In this document: one piece after another, positions 5,249 through 6,567 of the stretch
Layout: every line of letters starts with the position of its first letter
Position numbering within the stretch: the stretch's first letter is position 1
Notes under the pieces: generated by a model
Seen by the model: the letters and a program-made list of their open reading frames with translations, nothing else
Database searches by the model: none
What the model was told of the DNA's origin: nothing
Position numbers and translations under genes: made by a program
NCBI GenBank assembly: GCA_016202875.1
Contig: JACQNX010000057.1
Span: 1 to 6,567 of the forward strand
Reading direction: 5' to 3'
DNA length: 6,567 nucleotides
DNA from: Candidatus Aenigmatarchaeota archaeon
GTDB lineage: Archaea > Aenigmatarchaeota > Aenigmatarchaeia > GW2011-AR5

Positions 5249-5992
5249 ATGCTTTATCTTATCGGCCTTGGGCTTGCAGATGATGACATCACAGTCAAAG
5301 CCTTGCGCGCAATGAAGAAATGCGACGCTATTTACTGCGAATTTTATACAAACAAATGGATGGGGGATCTGAAAAAACTGGAGAAAAATGTGAAAAAAGA
5401 GATTAACATTCTGCCGAGAGAGAACGTGGAGAGCGATTTTTTAATAAAAGAGGCTCAGAAGAAAGATGTAGCGCTGCTCGTTTCAGGGGATCCGCTGACT
5501 GCAACGACGCATTTTGAACTTGTACTTCAAGCTAGATTAAAAGGCATTGGCTGCGAAATTGTACACGCCCCCAGCATCTATACAGCTGTTGCGGACACAG
5601 GGCTGCAGCTTTACAAATTTGGCAGAACCACGACACTTGTATACCAAGAAAAAAACTTTTTGCCATCATCGCCCTATGATGTAGTGGCAATGAACAAATC
5701 CATTGGATTGCACACGCTTGTTTTGTTGGATGTAAAGAAGAAAAAGCAGATGACATTAAAGGATGCACTTAACTTGCTCTTAAAAATAGAGAGCGAAAAG
5801 AAGAAGCATGTCATAAGCAAACAGACTAACGTATTGGCATGCTGCAGGCTTGGTGGGAAAGATGCTGTGATAAAATATGACACAGTGGAAAATATCATTA
5901 AAGACAGATCCGTCCAAAAAACTCCTGCTGTGTTGGTGATAACAGGAACACTGAACTTCAAGGAAGAAGAGGCGCTGGATTTATGGAAATAA
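5249..5992 (+). CDS. dphB: Diphthine synthase (diphthamide biosynthesis methyltransferase)
   Basis: This enzyme uses S-adenosylmethionine to trimethylate the 3-amino-3-carboxypropyl group on the target histidine of elongation factor 2, the second step of diphthamide synthesis in the cytosol. At 247 residues it is slightly shorter than many archaeal members (about 250-265). It belongs to the tetrapyrrole-methylase fold family: the N-terminal MLYLIGLGLADDDITVKAL (1-19), EFYTN (31-35), the SAM-binding VSGDPLTATTH (78-88), HAPSI (106-110), TGLQLYKFGR (117-126), SPYDVV (141-146) and GLHTLVLLDV (153-162) are all at expected places. The C-terminal LVITGTLNFKEEEALDL closes the fold. The last 10 bp overlap the DUF357 gene, indicating translational coupling. 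The enzymes for the other diphthamide steps are not in the window. Confidence 0.96.
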   Translation: MLYLIGLGLADDDITVKALRAMKKCDAIYCEFYTNKWMGDLKKLEKNVKKEINILPRENVESDFLIKEAQKKDVALLVSGDPLTATTHFELVLQARLKGIGCEIVHAPSIYTAVADTGLQLYKFGRTTTLVYQEKNFLPSSPYDVVAMNKSIGLHTLVLLDVKKKKQMTLKDALNLLLKIESEKKKHVISKQTNVLACCRLGGKDAVIKYDTVENIIKDRSVQKTPAVLVITGTLNFKEEEALDLWK

Positions 5993-6231
5993 AGGAAGAG
6001 CTTGAAGAAGAAACGCAAAAATGGCTGGAGAAGATCAAGAAAGAGAGAGAAAATATTATTTTATCAGATTCTAGCAGAGAGGATTTTCTTGAAAACATAG
6101 ATGCATACATCTCTGATTCAGAATTCTTCCTTGAGCACGAAGAGCTCATTGAGGCGTTTGAGGCTGTGATATGGGGCTGGGCAATGCTAGAACTTGGACA
6201 AGAATTGGGAATTTTAGAGAAGAATATTTAG
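5983..6231 (+). CDS. DUF357 family protein
   Basis: The 82-residue protein is almost entirely helical and very acidic. The N-terminal half is charged (EELEEETQKWLEKIKKERE), and the second half carries the DUF357 core NIDAYISDSEFFLEHEELIE followed by AFEAVIWGWAMLELGQELG (together about 38-76). DUF357 is an archaeal family of unknown function; the repeated helix pairs with the 'AFEA..W.WA' motif suggest a small helical-bundle binding protein. The start overlaps the end of dphB by 10 bp in another frame, so it is very likely translated from the same mRNA. It ends the plus-strand cluster, and its stop codon overlaps the stop of the convergent gene at 6228. Assignment to DUF357 is by motif memory. 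Confidence 0.85.
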   Translation: MEIKEELEEETQKWLEKIKKERENIILSDSSREDFLENIDAYISDSEFFLEHEELIEAFEAVIWGWAMLELGQELGILEKNI

Positions 6232-6428
6232 AAAGGCGTTATTGAGCGCAGGAAGTAAAGCCAGAAGAGCGCCATGGCAACTAATCCTGCAATGCCGAAT
6301 ACAATTCTGATAAGCTTATGGTCGAGCTCTGTCCATTCTTCTTTAGATAACCAGAAAAATGTCCTGACGATGCCTTTCAAAGAATCGATGCGTGAGTGGC
6401 GGATTTCCAAATTTTCTTCTTCCTGCAT
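6228..6428 (-). CDS. Small single-pass membrane protein, unknown family
   Basis: I do not recognise a family. The 66 residues consist of a charged N-terminal part (MQEEENLEIRHSRIDSLKGI), a possible amphipathic stretch with SKEEW (28-32), and one hydrophobic helix at about 39-60, close to the C-terminus RSITPF. The layout (cytosolic amphipathic segment, then a C-terminal membrane helix) recalls tail-anchored proteins or SecE/Sec61-gamma subunits, but I do not see a convincing SecE signature. An in-frame stop directly precedes the ATG, so this is the only upstream start. It follows the stop of the next minus-strand frame by 25 bp, and its own stop overlaps the DUF357 stop (TTAG). It is preferred over the opposite-strand frame because of its clear charge and hydrophobicity pattern. 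Confidence 0.6.
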   Translation of the reverse strand: MQEEENLEIRHSRIDSLKGIVRTFFWLSKEEWTELDHKLIRIVFGIAGLVAMALFWLYFLRSITPF

Positions 6429-6442
6429 CTATGAAAACCCCT

Positions 6443-6451
6443 CTTTATATC
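6443..6451. promoter_or_regulatory. TATA-like element upstream of the 66-residue gene
   Basis: CTTTATATC on the plus strand (GATATAAAG on the minus strand) lies about 19 nt before the ATG at 6428. This is a little too close for a standard leaderless promoter of that gene. It might instead serve a plus-strand start near 6472. Weak call. Confidence 0.2.
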
Positions 6452-6453
6452 TC

Positions 6454-6567
6454 TTATTCTCCTCCATCTAAGGTCACCGACTCTTTGGAAATGCAGGCAT
6501 CTATTCGTGCGTTGAGCACAGTATAACAGTTCGCATAAGGTTTCCAATCATAAGGCCGGTCGTATAC
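6454..6567 (-). CDS. C-terminal end of an unidentified protein (5' part beyond the window)
   Basis: The minus-strand frame is open from the window edge to a TAA at 6456-6454 and gives 37 residues, starting VYDRPYDWKPYANCYTVLNA and ending with ...ISKESVTLDGGE. I do not recognise it. The composition (Tyr, Trp, Asp, two Cys, ordinary codon use) looks coding, but 37 open codons can arise by chance, and a plus-strand frame of 32 codons without a start is also open here. The position, 25 bp upstream of the small membrane-protein gene on the same strand, suits a two-gene transcript. Confidence 0.4.
   Translation of the reverse strand, partial: VYDRPYDWKPYANCYTVLNARIDACISKESVTLDGGE

Noticed and set aside
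6274..6471. Plus-strand 65-codon open frame opposite the small membrane protein
   Set aside because: It has no ribosome-binding site or hydrophobic/charged organisation; the minus-strand frame has a clear membrane helix and sits tightly between neighbours.
6470..6567. tRNA-like or structured RNA gene at the right edge
   Set aside because: There is no GGTTCRANNCC T-arm or acceptor pairing on either strand; an open minus-strand frame explains the stretch better.
1..6567. CRISPR array, insertion sequence, toxin-antitoxin or defence cassette
   Set aside because: There are no regularly spaced repeats, no terminal inverted repeats or transposase, and none of the proteins has defence-type domains; the helicase and nuclease match Hef repair proteins.

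Overview
The window is archaeal chromosome. The evidence is an archaeal-type (class I) CCA-adding enzyme, a Hef/FANCM-type helicase, an XPF/ERCC4-HhH nuclease, diphthine synthase DphB, a DUF357 protein and the C-terminus of an archaeal SepF. TATA boxes lie about 25 nt upstream of start codons (leaderless type), and other genes carry GGTGAT/GGAGTG ribosome-binding sites. The split Hef, the many small proteins and a remnant of a secreted 'GPLCPVETDPP' domain that I associate with small-genome archaea point to a DPANN-like lineage (Woesearchaeota/Pacearchaeota type). The phylum is an inference, not proven by the sequence.

Layout. Bases 1-125 (+) are the end of sepF. Bases 135-334 (-) hold a decayed remnant of a secreted domain, directly behind cca (331-1710, -). 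Bases 1711-1809 are a compact divergent promoter region: a TATA box for each direction, and a perfect 16-bp palindrome touching the cca start codon. Bases 1810-3333 (+) encode a stand-alone Hef-type helicase. Bases 3334-3846 contain no intact gene of normal size: an oligo-T stretch, a TATA-like box, a broken Nudix gene (3500-3768), and a duplicated translation-start region with a possible 21-codon ORF. From 3847 a tight plus-strand cluster follows: an Ap4A-type Nudix hydrolase, the XPF/Hef-type nuclease, a two-helix membrane protein, dphB and a DUF357 protein. Its last stop codon overlaps the stop codon of a convergent small membrane-protein gene (6228-6428, -), which lies behind the 3' end of another minus-strand reading frame leaving the window (6454-6567).

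How the genes fit together. The helicase and nuclease correspond to the two halves of euryarchaeal Hef, a branched-DNA/fork-repair enzyme. Here they are separate genes with a dead and a live Nudix gene between them. The other genes serve nucleotide clean-up (Ap4A hydrolysis), tRNA 3'-end maturation (cca), EF-2 modification (dphB) and cell division (sepF). I see no CRISPR, transposon, phage or tRNA gene. The most notable signals are the split Hef, the two decayed genes, the palindrome at the cca start and the duplicated start region of the Nudix gene. I found no clear new multi-gene system.
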